64,000 bases of DNA from contig NC_052055.2 in NCBI RefSeq assembly GCF_903992535.2, positions 60,775,824 to 60,839,823 on the forward strand, in the 5' to 3' direction. The position numbers and the translations under genes were made by a program. Below are positions 47,768 to 64,000 of the stretch, piece after piece; within the stretch, counting starts at the first letter, position 1; each line of letters starts with the position of its first letter. Source of the DNA: Arvicola amphibius (lineage: Eukaryota > Chordata > Mammalia > Rodentia > Cricetidae). The notes under the pieces were generated by a model, which was given only the letters and a program-made list of their open reading frames with translations, did no database searches and had not been told where the DNA came from.

Positions 47768-48137
47768 TGTTACCCGAGACTGCTTGTTTGTTCCGGCCAC
47801 CCAGACTCCTGAAATAATCACACAGAAATCTGTGTTAATTGCAATACTGTTTGGCCAATAGCTTAAGTGCATTTTTATCTAACGCTTACATCTTAATCTA
47901 TTTCTATTACTTTATATCTTATTATGAGGCTTGTGGCCTACGAGCAAGGTTCCGACTGGCGGTTTGCATCTTTCTCCTCTGGTGGCTACATGGCTTCTCA
48001 CTGACTCCACCTTCTTTCTCCCAGCATTCAGTTTAGTTTTTCTACCCTGGTCTACTTTGCCCCATCACAGGCCAAAGCAGTTTCTTTATCCATTAACCAA
48101 TAAAAGCAACACATATACAGAAAGACTTCCCACATCA
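47768..48137 (+). mobile_element. Solo LTR inserted in an old L1
   Basis: It begins TGTTACCCGAGAC and ends CCCACATCA, flanked by the 6-bp duplication 'attcct' (47762-47767 and 48138-48143). It shares 'aataatcacacagaaat' and 'accaataaaagcaacacata' with the LTR element at 2284-5270. No coding sequence. Confidence 0.88.
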
Positions 48138-48370
48138 ATTCCTGTTCAAAATTTCCTGAGATATTTCCAGCTAGGGGTTCCACTGAATAAATGAAAGTTG
48201 AACACACTAAAATTTCTGGGAACATAAATATTCACTTTGCATAAATAGATACCTTAAAATGGAATTCATGCACTGACAGAAGGTGTATGTGAGTTTTCAA
48301 AAGCTATTGCACCATTTTCGAAAGTAAACTTCTCTTTTTAAAGCAAGGATTTGTTCATAACACAACTAAG
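48138..48370 (+). mobile_element. Old L1 (L1M-like) 3' region, right part
   Basis: Continuation of 47390-47767 after the LTR ('gctattgcaccattttcgaa' resembles the L1 text for the end of the 3' UTR). Strongly diverged. Confidence 0.55.
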
Positions 48371-48649
48371 CAGTGTGCCCCACTGTGGTCACCCTCCAGC
48401 CAGGTGTTTATGAGGGGTTACAGAGCATGAACCTGCCTGACACGATGTTACCCTAAAGTGCATGGTTCATGTGAGGGTCATCCAGCTCTTGTCTCTCTGT
48501 GAGACTTGAAGAATATGCAATGATGGAATTTCATTGATCTAGAAAAATCCTATGATTAAAACCTAAATCCCGTGATTCACTTATCTATCCCTTCTGCTTC
48601 CTATCATTGTCGGCTTCTGGTCCTTTATCTTTCTGAGTCTTTTTCTAGA

Positions 48650-48771
48650 ATGTGATTATAGATGATAGAAGATAGATAGATGGTAGACAGATGATAGAGA
48701 AATAGATAATAGATAGATGGACTGATTGATAGATAGGTGATTGATCAATGGATAGGTAGATGATGATGATG

Positions 48772-48832
<61 letters not shown>
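48650..48832. repeat. (GATA)n microsatellite
   Basis: An imperfect GATA/GATG stretch leads into 14 perfect or near-perfect 'gata' units at about 48775-48832. Confidence 0.95.
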
Positions 48833-48835
<3 letters not shown>

Positions 48836-49544
48836 GTTATGCCCAAAGTACAGATCTCCAAATTACAACCACAAGACCGTATCCAACACAAGAGCAAAGA
48901 GCCTTTGTTGCAAGTTAACTTGGGTCCCTCCCTCTGTTTGAAATGACAGTGGCAGCAACAGCAGCAACAGCAACAGCAACCAAACCAAAAGAGACCCCAA
49001 GAGGTGTGGGGAGAGGGGTTATAGATGGGAAGGCTCGGAGAATTCCAAGTCTGCAAGGCTTGGGATCAGCTGCCTACTCTGGGCTACGGTCAGAAAAAGG
49101 TCATGGTACATCTCTAGGCTAGGGGTTGGGGTTATACTTCTCTAGACTCCTATGGGGAGTCATGCCTCCAGACTAGAGGTTACTACTTTCCTACTCAGAG
49201 ACTGGTTGGTTTTTCCTGCTCAAGGATTGGTTGGTTTTATATGTGTGGGGGGCAGGGGGAGGGTTGGGGTGGAAGGGATGGCTCTGATTTTTAGGGCCAA
49301 ACTGTGTTTTTTTCCTCTGGTTCTTTTTAGCTTTTTGGCTCCATTTTTTTAACAGGTTAAGATTCTAGAGGCGAAGTGTGTTCCAGGGGCTCTGGTTTCA
49401 GACTCAGGGTGTTTTTCTCTGCCTCTAGGTTTAGGTACAAAGTGTTTTTTTCACTGGCTCAGGTTTCAAATTCAAGTATGTTTCTTTCATTGGATGCTCA
49501 TGGATTGTACTAGGGCTATGGATCACAGATCTGCTGGAGCCTGG

Positions 49545-49795
49545 GTAGATAGACAGACTGATTGATACAGGATAGATAGATAAACAGACAGATGATAGAT
49601 AGATTGATTGATAGGTGGTAGGTAGGTAGGTAGATAAATAGGCAGACAGAAAGATTGATTAATTGATGATAGATAAATAGATGATAGATAGAAAAATTGA
49701 TTGATTGAGTGATGATAGATAGATTGATAGATGATAGACAGACAGAAAGATTGATTGATTGATTGATAATAGATAAATAGATGATAGATAGATAT
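49545..49795. repeat. Imperfect (GATA)n/(GATT)n block
   Basis: A second tetranucleotide block with mixed 'gata', 'gatt', 'gaca' and 'ggta' units, about 0.7 kb after the first. The spacer between them (48833-49544) shows a short CAG/CAA repeat near 48951-48980 and no gene. Confidence 0.9.
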
Positions 49796-49923
49796 TAGAT
49801 GCTTCCAACCATAAACTTTTCAGATCAGTTATTTGCATTTAGTAATGTACATTTAAGTTGTCTTTGTGCATTTTCATGGATTAATAGCTTTTTTAAATCC
49901 AAAATAATATTAATTTCTTGATA

Positions 49924-50027
49924 GTATTCCACAGTCTGTCTGTCGGTCCTCTGCAGGACGGCAGGTAGTTTGGTATTCCACAGTCTGTCTGTCAGCCCTC
50001 TGCAGGATGGCAGGTAGTTTGGTATTC
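49924..50027. repeat. 49-bp tandem duplication
   Basis: A 49-bp unit ('gtattccacagtctgtctgt' then 'ctctgcaggacggcaggtag') is present at 49924-49972 and 49973-50021, with a few bases of a third copy. The two copies differ at only a few positions. Confidence 0.9.
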
Positions 50028-50029
50028 AG

Positions 50030-51555
50030 GAATATGGCTGGTTTAAACGTCCATGTGGAGGTTCTTGGATTGTCAGCTTTCAGCTCATTGTGTAAATGCC
50101 AGTGACCATGATTGCTATATTTCTGATGCAAGTATGTTTAACTTTGTCAGAAGCTACCAAAGTCTGTCCCAAAGTGACCGGTTGATTTTATATCTCACTG
50201 CCTTCAACCATGACTTCCTTTTGTTCACAGCACTGCCAGCACTGGGTGGTATCCGGGGTCTGGGTTTGGGCACCATTTGCCTAGCCCTGGTGATGTCCCA
50301 TTTGCACTTCTCCGACATAATGTGATGAACAGCTCACCTATGGCTATTTGCCATCGGACTATGCATTATCAATTATGCATAATTGAGTGATGTGACTTCT
50401 ATGCTCACTAACACATTTATATCCAAGCGACATTTTCTCTTATCACTGAGGTTTCTTTTAGACATCTTTGTACACTTTCTGCAACTGTCTGAATCCCTTT
50501 TCTTCCAATCTGCAGCTTGACTACTCATCTTCTTGGTGCTGTTCTTTATGGAATAGAGTTTAAATTTTAGTGAGGACTAGCTTACCAGCTACTTCTTTAA
50601 TGGTTCTTTTACTATATCTACCAACACATCACCCAAGGTTGTCTGGGTTCTCTCCTTTGCTACCTGTAGGGATTCTATACTTTTCCACTTTACATTTTGT
50701 GCTATGAACAATTTGAGTTAAATTTGTGGAAAATTAAAGGTACCTAGGTTGTCGTTTTGTGAATGAATGTACAGTTGTTGCAGAACTCCCTGTTGTTTAG
50801 AAAGACTTCTTGCACCACTGGAGTGCCTTTGCGTCTTTGTCAGGGACCAGCTGTTAGACTTCTGTGGGGCTAGTGGGAAGCTCTGCGTTGTGGGTCATTT
50901 CCCGCCATTTCAATTCTTTCGCGTGCTGCATGGCCTTGAAGACTGTGGATTTGCAGTAAGAGTCATTCTTCTGCCTCAGTTCTTCTTTGACATTGGGCTG
51001 GGCTATTCTAGGCTCTTTACATCTGTGTAAAAACTTTTGAAAGCACTTTGACAATCTAAGCATAACATCCCACTGCGAGTTTGAGATTGCCTTGAATCTA
51101 TAAAGCTATTTGAGGGAGGGGCTGGAAGGGCCTTGCTGAAGCACAGGAGTGCTCCAGCACATTTTTTTCAAGACTACTTTCAAAGGACACAGTCTCAGTT
51201 CAGAACCATGGCGAGTTCTTTGTAGCAGCCTTGTACCCCTTGTCCTTCTGTCTTCTAATTCATGGCTGTCGTACATCATGACCATCGTCGTTTCATGAAA
51301 ACATTACAAACACATTGGAGACATAGTAGCCATTATAATTTTGAGCAGACTGTGTTGGATCAACGAAAAAGAAAAACACGAAAGCTTTCCTTTTCCTTTG
51401 TTTATTCCTTCTCCATGTTCATTCTTCCTTTAATGAAGGTCTGATTCTGACCTCTGCAGTACTCCTACTCAATGAAGAACTCTGAAATGCTTCTTCCAGG
51501 GCAGGCCTGCTGGTAGCTCGTCCTGCCAATCTTGTTTGTCTAAGGAAATCTATTT
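50030..51555. other. Spacer, no gene seen
   Basis: AT-rich, probably old interspersed-repeat sequence. No exon, RNA gene or clear recent repeat. Confidence 0.4.
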
Positions 51556-51559
51556 CTCT

Positions 51560-51805
51560 CTTTCACTTTTTTCCAGTGCTGGGGATGGAGCCCAGGACTT
51601 GTATATGAGGGGCAAATACTGACCACCAACTGAGCCATATTCCCAGCATTTTAAAAGATTCTTCTATTTTGAGACAGGATCTTACCAAGTTTCCAAAGCC
51701 ACTCTGAACTTGCTGTGTAGCCCCAGCTGACTTCAAATTAGCAACCCTCCTCCATTGGGCTGATTAGTGATGGACTTACAGATGTGAGACACCATACCCG
51801 ACTGT
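51560..51805 (-). mobile_element. B4/RSINE-type SINE
   Basis: The minus-strand SINE text includes 'cagtgctggggatggagccc' (reverse of a tRNA-derived SINE head) followed by a B1-like part ('gagacaggatcttaccaagt', 'acttacagatgtgagacacc'). This composite is typical of the B4/RSINE group. Strongly diverged. Confidence 0.6.
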
Positions 51806-54800
51806 CTTTCACTTTTGTAGAGAAGGTTTAAAAAAATACAGAATTTCTATGTTAATGGGGTTTGTTTCCTTAGTGTTGACTGTCTCGAGCCACTCTCTTC
51901 CTGACCCATGGGGAAGGAGTTCTCTGCAGATGCCACATGTCTGATTATTGTTCTTTATTTCTTGGTAGGTCATCTGCTTTTTCTCTCTGGCTTCTCCCAA
52001 AGCTTTCCTCTTTATCATTAATGTTCTGAAGTGTGAAGTGAGTGCATTGTGTTCCTGTGTCTGTGATTTGGTAGCTGACATTAATTTTATGAAAGGCTTG
52101 TTATTATTGACTCTGGGGGGGGTTGTCTTTATTTGTTTGTTTGTTTTTGGTTTCTTCTGTCCATTCCTCTAACCCTGTTTTCTAGTATTCCCACTCACAT
52201 GGGTTACACCTACACAGCCTATCCTCACAAGCAAGGTTTATTATCTTCAGTCCCATTTTCTCCTGGGCCTCTCCTCTGTGCGTGTGCCTTTCAGTTTCAT
52301 TGGGTTTTATCATTATGGTCTCATTCCAGAGCACCCTAATCAAAGAATTTGTAAACATGCCCTGGAGCATCCCCCTTTTCATTACAGTAGAACACTGTTT
52401 CTTAGCCTCTCTTGTTTCCCTTCTATCAGATCAATTAGGCTTGCCTGGACCCTCAGCAAAATCAGTTGTGATTTAATCCCTTCTCCAAAGAGAGGCAAGC
52501 AGTTAAGAATTAAACTCTGATAAAGTTTCTAAAACAGTTCTTTTCTGCTCCCCCTGCTGGAGGCATGAGGGGATTTTTTTTCCAGCCTTCCGTACACAGA
52601 CTTGGTAGAGCCCCTAGAGGTAAGACTCACTAAAGCAAGTCTGTTTCCTCAGCCTGAGTTGCCTCATGGTCCTGAGCTGCCTGTCTGTCAAGTGCCCTTT
52701 TGATCTTCCTCCTGGTGGCGCTCTCTACCTCAGCAAATTAAAAATCTCTATCATCGTCTGTCTGTCTCTCCCTTCTGGGAGACAGCATTTTGCTCCATAG
52801 GCTCAATTTTCTGTTGAGTGAGGAGGGATTGCTGCCTTTCGTGTGTTCAGCTTCGCGTAAATACCTACAGGTGTGCATGGGTGGACAAGGCCCTCACAGT
52901 TGAAAGGTCATTAGAAACTGGGGCTTGGGACAGTCTTTGGAATGGGGGCAGTGACTGTCATTCCCCCAACTTCACCACCGCAGAATCATCTGTCTCTTGC
53001 TCTGGTTTGTCATCTAGTTTACAGCATGTACTTCAAACTGCTATGCAGCCTGGGCCAACTTTATTAGCACTGCTGTGTGTAGCACAGATCTCCGTTGCTT
53101 CGGGTTACCTCTGTAAGCTCCACTTTCTAGATTTCATTGGTCTGAATCAGAAGTCACAGTTAATTGTCACTTAGGAGGAGTGTAGGGTTGGGTCTCTCAT
53201 TAAAATACCCTTGGATGCCGTGTCTCAGTCCAGGGCTCTCTACATGCCCCATGTTAAGTTCTGTTTGCCAGTTCTACTGTAAACCAGGACTGATGTTAAG
53301 CTCAGTGGGGTGTACCTTTTATGTCTCAGGCTCACACAGCCCTCTTTTTATGGACTGTGCAAGGAATACTGATAAACACTGCAGTAAATGGTCCCATTGC
53401 ATGGAGGAAGAGAGTCACCGTGTGGCATGCTGATGCCACGCGCCAACAGGCCCGATCACATTCATTGACTGCTAGTGATCCTTCCCAGGCCTCTGGGGAG
53501 CAGCTCCACCCCGATAATGATGATACGGGACTCTCCAGAGAAAGACATGTATTGACCCGAGTCTCCAGCCTTGCCATAGTGCATCAACAAACAGGGGAGA
53601 GGGGAGGGAGAGGATTTGAAATTGGGGGAAGCAGAATAATGAAACAGTATTCCACAATTTGATATAAGTAGAAATCTCAGATACTCTGAAAGAATTTGTA
53701 CAGCAAAACTGATCAAAAGCTGTGCTGGTTGACTTTGGGCCCTGACCATACAAGCCAGGAATTGTAGTCACAGCTACTGAAATGCTGTAGATGACAAAAC
53801 TTCATGGCTTTTGTCCATGCTGGAGTTCAATGACACTTCTACATGGTGGTCCTACTAGACATAAGCAGGGTGCTCCTGCAGCTGTGGGGATTGTAGTGAC
53901 TGGATTCAAAGGAGAACAAGATCCCCTCTTCTAATGCATCAGACCTATTGATTCCTAAATGTCCCACAAGCATGTTGACTCTTAAAATACTTAAATTTGA
54001 GTCAATTGATTAAGTCTTTGACACCTACAAACCTTTTTGAAGGAATGGACTTCGTGGGTGTTACTTTCCAAGTCAAAATAGCTGCATCAGTGTTATTGAG
54101 GCAGACACTTGGATGGTTTTCTTCATGGGATCTACCTAGGGAAGAGAGATGTTCCACCCACTCCCAACGACATAGCTGGGCCTCTGTTCATACTTGGAAA
54201 GAACGGATTGTTCTGCACAATAGAGTTCCACAGCCTTAAGGTCACAACAATAAAGTGCCTACAACAAACACTGCTGGAAGCACCGACTCACCAGCCCACA
54301 CCCCTCATGACTTTGGCTCACAGCACTCTATCCAGGGTCTACTTTAACAGCCTTCACCTCTGAAGGCTCACTGCACGGCTTCCCAGGCATCCTTAAATGG
54401 GATTTATTTTAGACATTCACTTGTTCATGAGTGCAAGGGAGCTCACCTAAGAGGGAATGCCAGCGCCACACGCAGAGGCCCTGGCATCTCAGGTAAATCA
54501 CCAGTGTTACCTGGTGAACTGTGAAGTACTACATCCCTGACACTGACACGAAATGCCTGTTGACTCTCTTGGTACCCATGATGTTAGAAAATCCCAGCAT
54601 CTTTCAGGCCTTTTGGAATTCTGTGCCAATAGAGTCTTTATTTACCAACCTCAGTTGAACCCATTTGCCCATCTAGCTGTTCCTTACCAATCAGACTGTC
54701 CTAAGTAGCCCCCCACTTTAACACAGGGCGCTAAATCTACCCTGGTATGACTCTGGACACTCCCCTTTGTGCCTTGCAGAGACTGCCTCCCTGCGTGCCT

Positions 54801-54944
54801 CCCGGGACCTGTGGACCACCCATGGTGCCACTCCCCCTTTCAGAGTCCTCCCTGGAAATCAACAAAGAAACCAAGCACACCTGGACAGGACCCACCTTGA
54901 GGGGTCTTAGGTGATCATAGACCTGGAGAAAACCATTCTACTTG
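51806..54944. other. Spacer downstream of KRT5, no gene seen
   Basis: Mixed unique and probably old repeat sequence. Short open frames exist on both strands without splice signals or recognisable similarity. Nothing supports a gene between the KRT6 and KRT5 units. Confidence 0.45.
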
Positions 54945-54966
54945 GAGGCTTATATTATAAAAGCAT

Positions 54967-54972
54967 TTTATT
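54967..54972 (-). terminator. Polyadenylation signal of KRT5
   Basis: AATAAA on the minus strand, about 340 bp after the KRT5 stop codon. It sets a 3' end near 54945-54955. Confidence 0.8.
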
Positions 54973-55309
54973 GAACACACTCTGGAGAAAGTTAGAACAA
55001 GAAGTAAGGTGGATTTCAGGGTAAGAATTCTGTTTTGATGGCTGCCATTCTGGAAAACTTTGGATATCTGTGTCATCGAAGACCAGCTATAGGTACCTAA
55101 AAACTGACTTGCAGCACAATGTAGAACTGTGGCATGGGAGGCCAGAGGTTGGGAATCATTGCCTCCCAGGAACCAAAACCATGTGGTTTTGCAGTAGGCT
55201 TGGTCTAGACTACTCTCCAGAAAGAGTAGGCCTGGGTGACTGCCTAGAGGAAGCAATCTCCGTGGGCCTGGGGCTGCCCATGAGGGCCAGGGGCTTGCAG
55301 CAGCTCTTC

Positions 55310-60338
<5,029 letters not shown>

Positions 60339-60455
60339 GATGGTTGTCCCTGAAGGAGCAAGAGCACTGGGCGCTGGGAGTGGGGAGGTGCTGGCAAGGT
60401 CGGCGCTCAACAGGACGCTGTGGGTGGCTCTGTTACTTAGGACCTTCAAGGCCCC

Positions 60456-60463
60456 TTTTTATC
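60456..60463 (-). promoter_or_regulatory. TATA-like box of KRT5
   Basis: 'gataaaaa' on the minus strand, about 120 bp before the start codon at 60338, placing transcription start near 60430 with a 5' UTR of roughly 90 bp. Confidence 0.75.
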
Positions 60464-60519
60464 CACCTTAGAAGTGGGCTGGGCAGCAGAGCTGTCGAGC
60501 TGTGAATGATTAGTGGGCT

Positions 60520-60529
60520 GGGCATGCCC
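60520..60529. promoter_or_regulatory. Candidate p53/p63-family half-site upstream of KRT5
   Basis: The palindrome GGGCATGCCC fits the RRRCWWGYYY decamer bound by p53-family factors, about 90 bp upstream of the inferred KRT5 transcription start. p63 is an established activator of basal keratinocyte genes including KRT5. Only one perfect decamer is visible; occupancy is inferred. Confidence 0.45.
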
Positions 60530-60539
60530 GGGGGGTAAC

Positions 60540-63500
60540 TGTGAGCTCACCCAACACACCTGCACAGCGGTGTGGGGCGAAATGCTCCTCCCGGCAGCCT
60601 CTGCTCAGTAAGAAATAACCCTTCCTTGCAGCGCTGGTATCCTGGCAGTGTGTTGGGGGTGCTGCCAACTGTCTCTTGTCACCACAGGATCTGGGTGCTG
60701 TGTATAGCCTAGAAGGATGCCAGGAAATAAGGGACATTCGGCCATGGCTGCTGACCTAGAGATCCTTACAGAATTAGTGACTGTCCACTGCCCCAGCCTG
60801 GTTCCTGCTGCCTTACTAGTTTAGGGGATCAGGGACATTAGCTGGGCAGAGTGGGTTTCTCATCTGCCAATTATCTGCTCTTCTAACACTTGGCTGTGTA
60901 ACCAGGGCTGCAGAGACCTGAGCTCTTGCAAGGCAATCTATGGCTTCACATTTTGGGTAATGTTCCCGAGAAGTGGGGTCCACTCCTTCACTGCACTGTG
61001 CTTTTTTTAAGAGAGGTTCATTTACCCCAGATACCACGAGGCAGATTCCCCTGCAAGATTCAGGCCAGAAAGATCCCTCAAGCCCTCAGCTTAAAAGCCA
61101 GAGGACCTAGGCCCTCTCACCCGGGCTGTTCACCATTGAGTTCTCTTTAAGGCCAGACCCGTCCTCCACAGTTCCTCCTAATTCAGCTTTCCGTGTGTGC
61201 CCTTGCTGTTCTTTCTCCCGCGCAGGCCCATGTGGGAACTTAAAAAACCAGCAAACCCCACTTAATCCTTTACAAAAAAAAGTCTTGATACTGGACTGGC
61301 AGCCATGTCTCTCTTTGTGGGGAGCTGCTCTGCTAGCTTCCCTGGTACCCCCCCAAGCTCTGTTCCAGCAAGTTCTCAGTTATTCCACCAGGGAAGAAGT
61401 GAGTCATTGTATCTGTTGATACAGGCTGAAGGCCGCCGCAAACACATACCTGCAGGAGTTTCTAATCTCTCCAGGAACATGTTGAGAATCGGCAGGCCTG
61501 TTATAACGGGGAACCACCCTGTTCCAAGCAGAGGGAACTGCTGTGTTTCCTCTCCCTTCAGCCCAAAGCTTCCTTCACGGCCAAAGGCATGGAAAATGGA
61601 ATTTTAAGTCTGCAGACTGACTGCCAGAGAGACTAGACAGAGCAAGTTGGTGGGACCAGGCAGCTGGCACAGTAGCCTGCCAAAGCGTGCTGGTATCACC
61701 TGTAGCTCCATATGAAGGAAAGGGGGTTCGGATTCTAGCAAATGTCTGTCCCAAGCTGTGCCCTTGTCATTCTGGCTCAGGATTTGAGTGGGATCCCCTC
61801 TCTGACCCCTCCCAAAGAAGAGCAGGGCTCTTGGCCCCTGCTTGTCTGAAGCAGCGGGAGCAGTGAGAACTGCTGAGAGGCCATGTTCTCAAGAGATCAG
61901 GAATTAGACAAAGGAATCTCTACACCAGGACTAACGCTGCCTGGAGGAAGCCAAGGCTGTGGAAAATAATTCTTGAGAGCCGAGGGTCTGTTGAGATGGT
62001 GATGGCTCACCAGGGGCTGGACTGAGAAGCCTGCTAATAGGTGATCCTGCAACACTTACTGGCCAAGCTGGCCTGGCAGGCCATGGGCAACAGGCTTCGG
62101 TGTCTCTCTGCCTGGAGGGTCTCTGAGACCCTCAAAGACTATGCCAGTGTTACCCGTTGTGGTGTTTTAGAGAGCAGATGTGAATGTCCTGAAACACTGG
62201 GGGCCTTCATCCCTGAGAAGAACGGCTCTAAGCTTGTGGCAGGAGTCTGGGGTATCTGAGCATGAAAACCACCACCAAGAAAAGTCCCACCCTCCACACA
62301 GCATTGGCTACTGTCCTCACTGCCTGCAGAAAGAGGCACACCTCCAGAAACATGGGTGCATTCTCTTTCCCCACTCAGTCTTCACTGGCTGTGAAGGAAG
62401 GCTTGCCAGGAAAGGAGTGCATTGTGGCTGCTCTGAGAATTGCTACGGAAGTCACACTCAGGCCCAGGGACCAGCAACCAGAGTCTAAGCAGGGTGTGTC
62501 GGGGGGGCCTCACAAGAGACGAAGTGGGAGTCTCTGTGGTAGGGAGAGTGGACCTACCCACTTCACCAGACCCCTCGGGTATAAGTGAAACCTGTGGAGA
62601 GGCAGGCACCAGCCCCTCTGCGGAGTGAGAGACCCACCCCAACTTGGAATCCCTGTGGGCAGGAAGAGCAGGATCACACTGAGTCCTGGACTCTCCCGCA
62701 GGGCACTCCCAGGACGTGGTCAGACAAGTCACTTAGTCTCTGCTTTCATTATCCAACCCCATGCAGGGCTGAGGGGTCCCCAGCAGCTGGCCTTCCTGTC
62801 AGAGGGGTGAGTCACAGACAGCTCCTCTCACTTCTGTCCTGGTGAACAGAGACCGTGGGCCCGTTTTGTGAACAGAGACCACCTCACAGATTCATGGGTG
62901 AGAAAGAAGTAAATTCACAACACCTTCCCAGAATCCTCTCCTCAGAGCCAACACTCTTAACAGAAAATAGTAAAATTAAATTAAGTTTAAAACAATGGTT
63001 TTGCACATGTCTGCCAGGGCACATCAAGGGTACAGACCCCAAAGCCAGAGGCATCTCATCAGCTTCCCTTTGAACACTGCAACCATTTGCTGGCTTAATT
63101 TGGCAGATATAGGGTCCTCTCCATCAAATCCTTCCTCAGGTCTCTGTGTGACCCCTTTCCATGCCTATTCTGAGTTTCAGAGACCTGACCACCTAGTTCC
63201 ATCTTTGGGACCATGTCTATAGGGCAACACTTTTTGTCTTCTTCGGACAGGACACCTAGGGACAGAGCGATGCCTCTTCATGCTATGGACCTCCTTCTGC
63301 TCCTTCCTCTCCCATACAACCCTCAACAAGCTGCAGCCCTTCAAGGCCCCACATCCTGCTCTAGCCCCAGGGAAGAAGGCAAGCAACGATGCCTTCATCT
63401 TTGCCCTTCTTCCCTTGAGTGTTCTGCACAAAAACGTGGGGAGGATGGCTGAGGCATGAGTCACACAGTCATCGGGCTGTGGTTGGCAGTCCCATCCAGG

Positions 63501-63690
63501 AGCCTGGAGCCAGATTCATAGGGTAGGGAAGGGCAGATGGATCAGTGAGCCAGCCCGAGACAACGCTTCACAAAGCCTAGCCGCAGGGAGGAATTGAGGG
63601 AAGAAATTTCCTGCCTCCACCCAAAGCTATGGGGTCCTCCCCCTTCAGCTCTGTGACCACTGTGGGTCTCAGTTGGACTGCAAGGGCACA
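60540..63690. other. KRT5 upstream region, no gene seen
   Basis: Mostly unique sequence of moderate GC without a recognisable SINE or LINE. No exon of another keratin was found before the window ends. Distal KRT5 control elements would be expected here, but nothing beyond the proximal motifs is decisive. Confidence 0.5.

Positions 63691-63694
<4 letters not shown>

Positions 63695-63730
<36 letters not shown>
63695..63730. repeat. (GT)n microsatellite
   Basis: 18 uninterrupted GT dinucleotides upstream of KRT5. Confidence 0.95.
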
Positions 63731-63734
<4 letters not shown>

Positions 63735-64000
63735 GGCTGTAAAGTTGGGAAGTTTGGGACATAGCCCCCAACAACACAACCATGGCTGCCTGATGAGGCT
63801 AGGAACTACGTCAGATTGTCAAGGACTCTCAGACCTGAGTCTGAGAAGAAGCCTAGGTAGAAAATGCAAATGTCCAGAAATAAAGCTTGTTTGAGCTTGG
63901 AAGTCCAGATGTCATGCCTAGAGTCAGGGTCACAAATGAGTCTTGACCCTGAGTGTTGAATTCTCTTATTTAAGTCTTTACACAAATCATGACCTCACTC

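Noticed and set aside
48650..49795. GATA blocks as a clustered GATA-factor regulatory region
   Set aside because: Simple tetranucleotide expansion explains them; no conserved spacing or neighbouring motifs support a regulatory reading.

Overview
The window is nuclear DNA from a muroid rodent, probably a cricetid (hamster or vole group). Four multi-exon type II keratin genes read cleanly. The spacers are filled with rodent-type SINEs (B1, ID, B2/B4-like), degenerate rodent L1 copies and several copies of one LTR family. There are no prokaryotic features. The species is inferred; the keratin identities are direct readings of the exons.

Layout: 1-7479 is nested L1/LTR/SINE debris. A KRT6 copy on the + strand (called A here, coding span 8793-12703) is followed by an L1-rich spacer with a solo LTR and a degenerate minisatellite (14575-18970). 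A second KRT6 copy on the - strand (B, 22230-26140) converges tail-to-tail on A. Next is a spacer of old L1, a TG repeat and a 43-bp minisatellite (26420-35225). A third KRT6 copy on the - strand (C, 37984-41864) follows, then a 13-kb spacer, and finally KRT5 on the - strand (55310-60338) with its upstream region to the end. B, C and KRT5 run head-to-tail, as in the mammalian type II keratin cluster; A is inverted relative to them.

All four genes share the nine-exon type II plan, with exons 2 to 8 of 215, 61, 96, 165, 126, 221 and 35 nt, GT-AG introns and no disabling change seen. Predicted products are 563 aa (A and B, which appear identical), 553 aa (C, two glycine-loop repeats where A and B have three) and 589 aa (KRT5). 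Keratin 5 pairs with keratin 14 in basal keratinocytes; keratin 6 pairs with keratins 16 and 17 in hair-follicle companion layer, nail bed, oral epithelium and wounded epidermis (family knowledge).

The notable signal is the mosaic history of the locus. A and B form a large inverted repeat whose 4.9-kb core looks almost identical while its flanks have diverged. B and C are an older tandem duplication homogenised over exons 2-9 but not exon 1. C and KRT5 share an unexpectedly similar block covering the 3' half of exon 1 and part of intron 1. An LTR and a B1 present only in B, with empty sites in the sister copies, give relative dates. I saw no novel non-keratin system.
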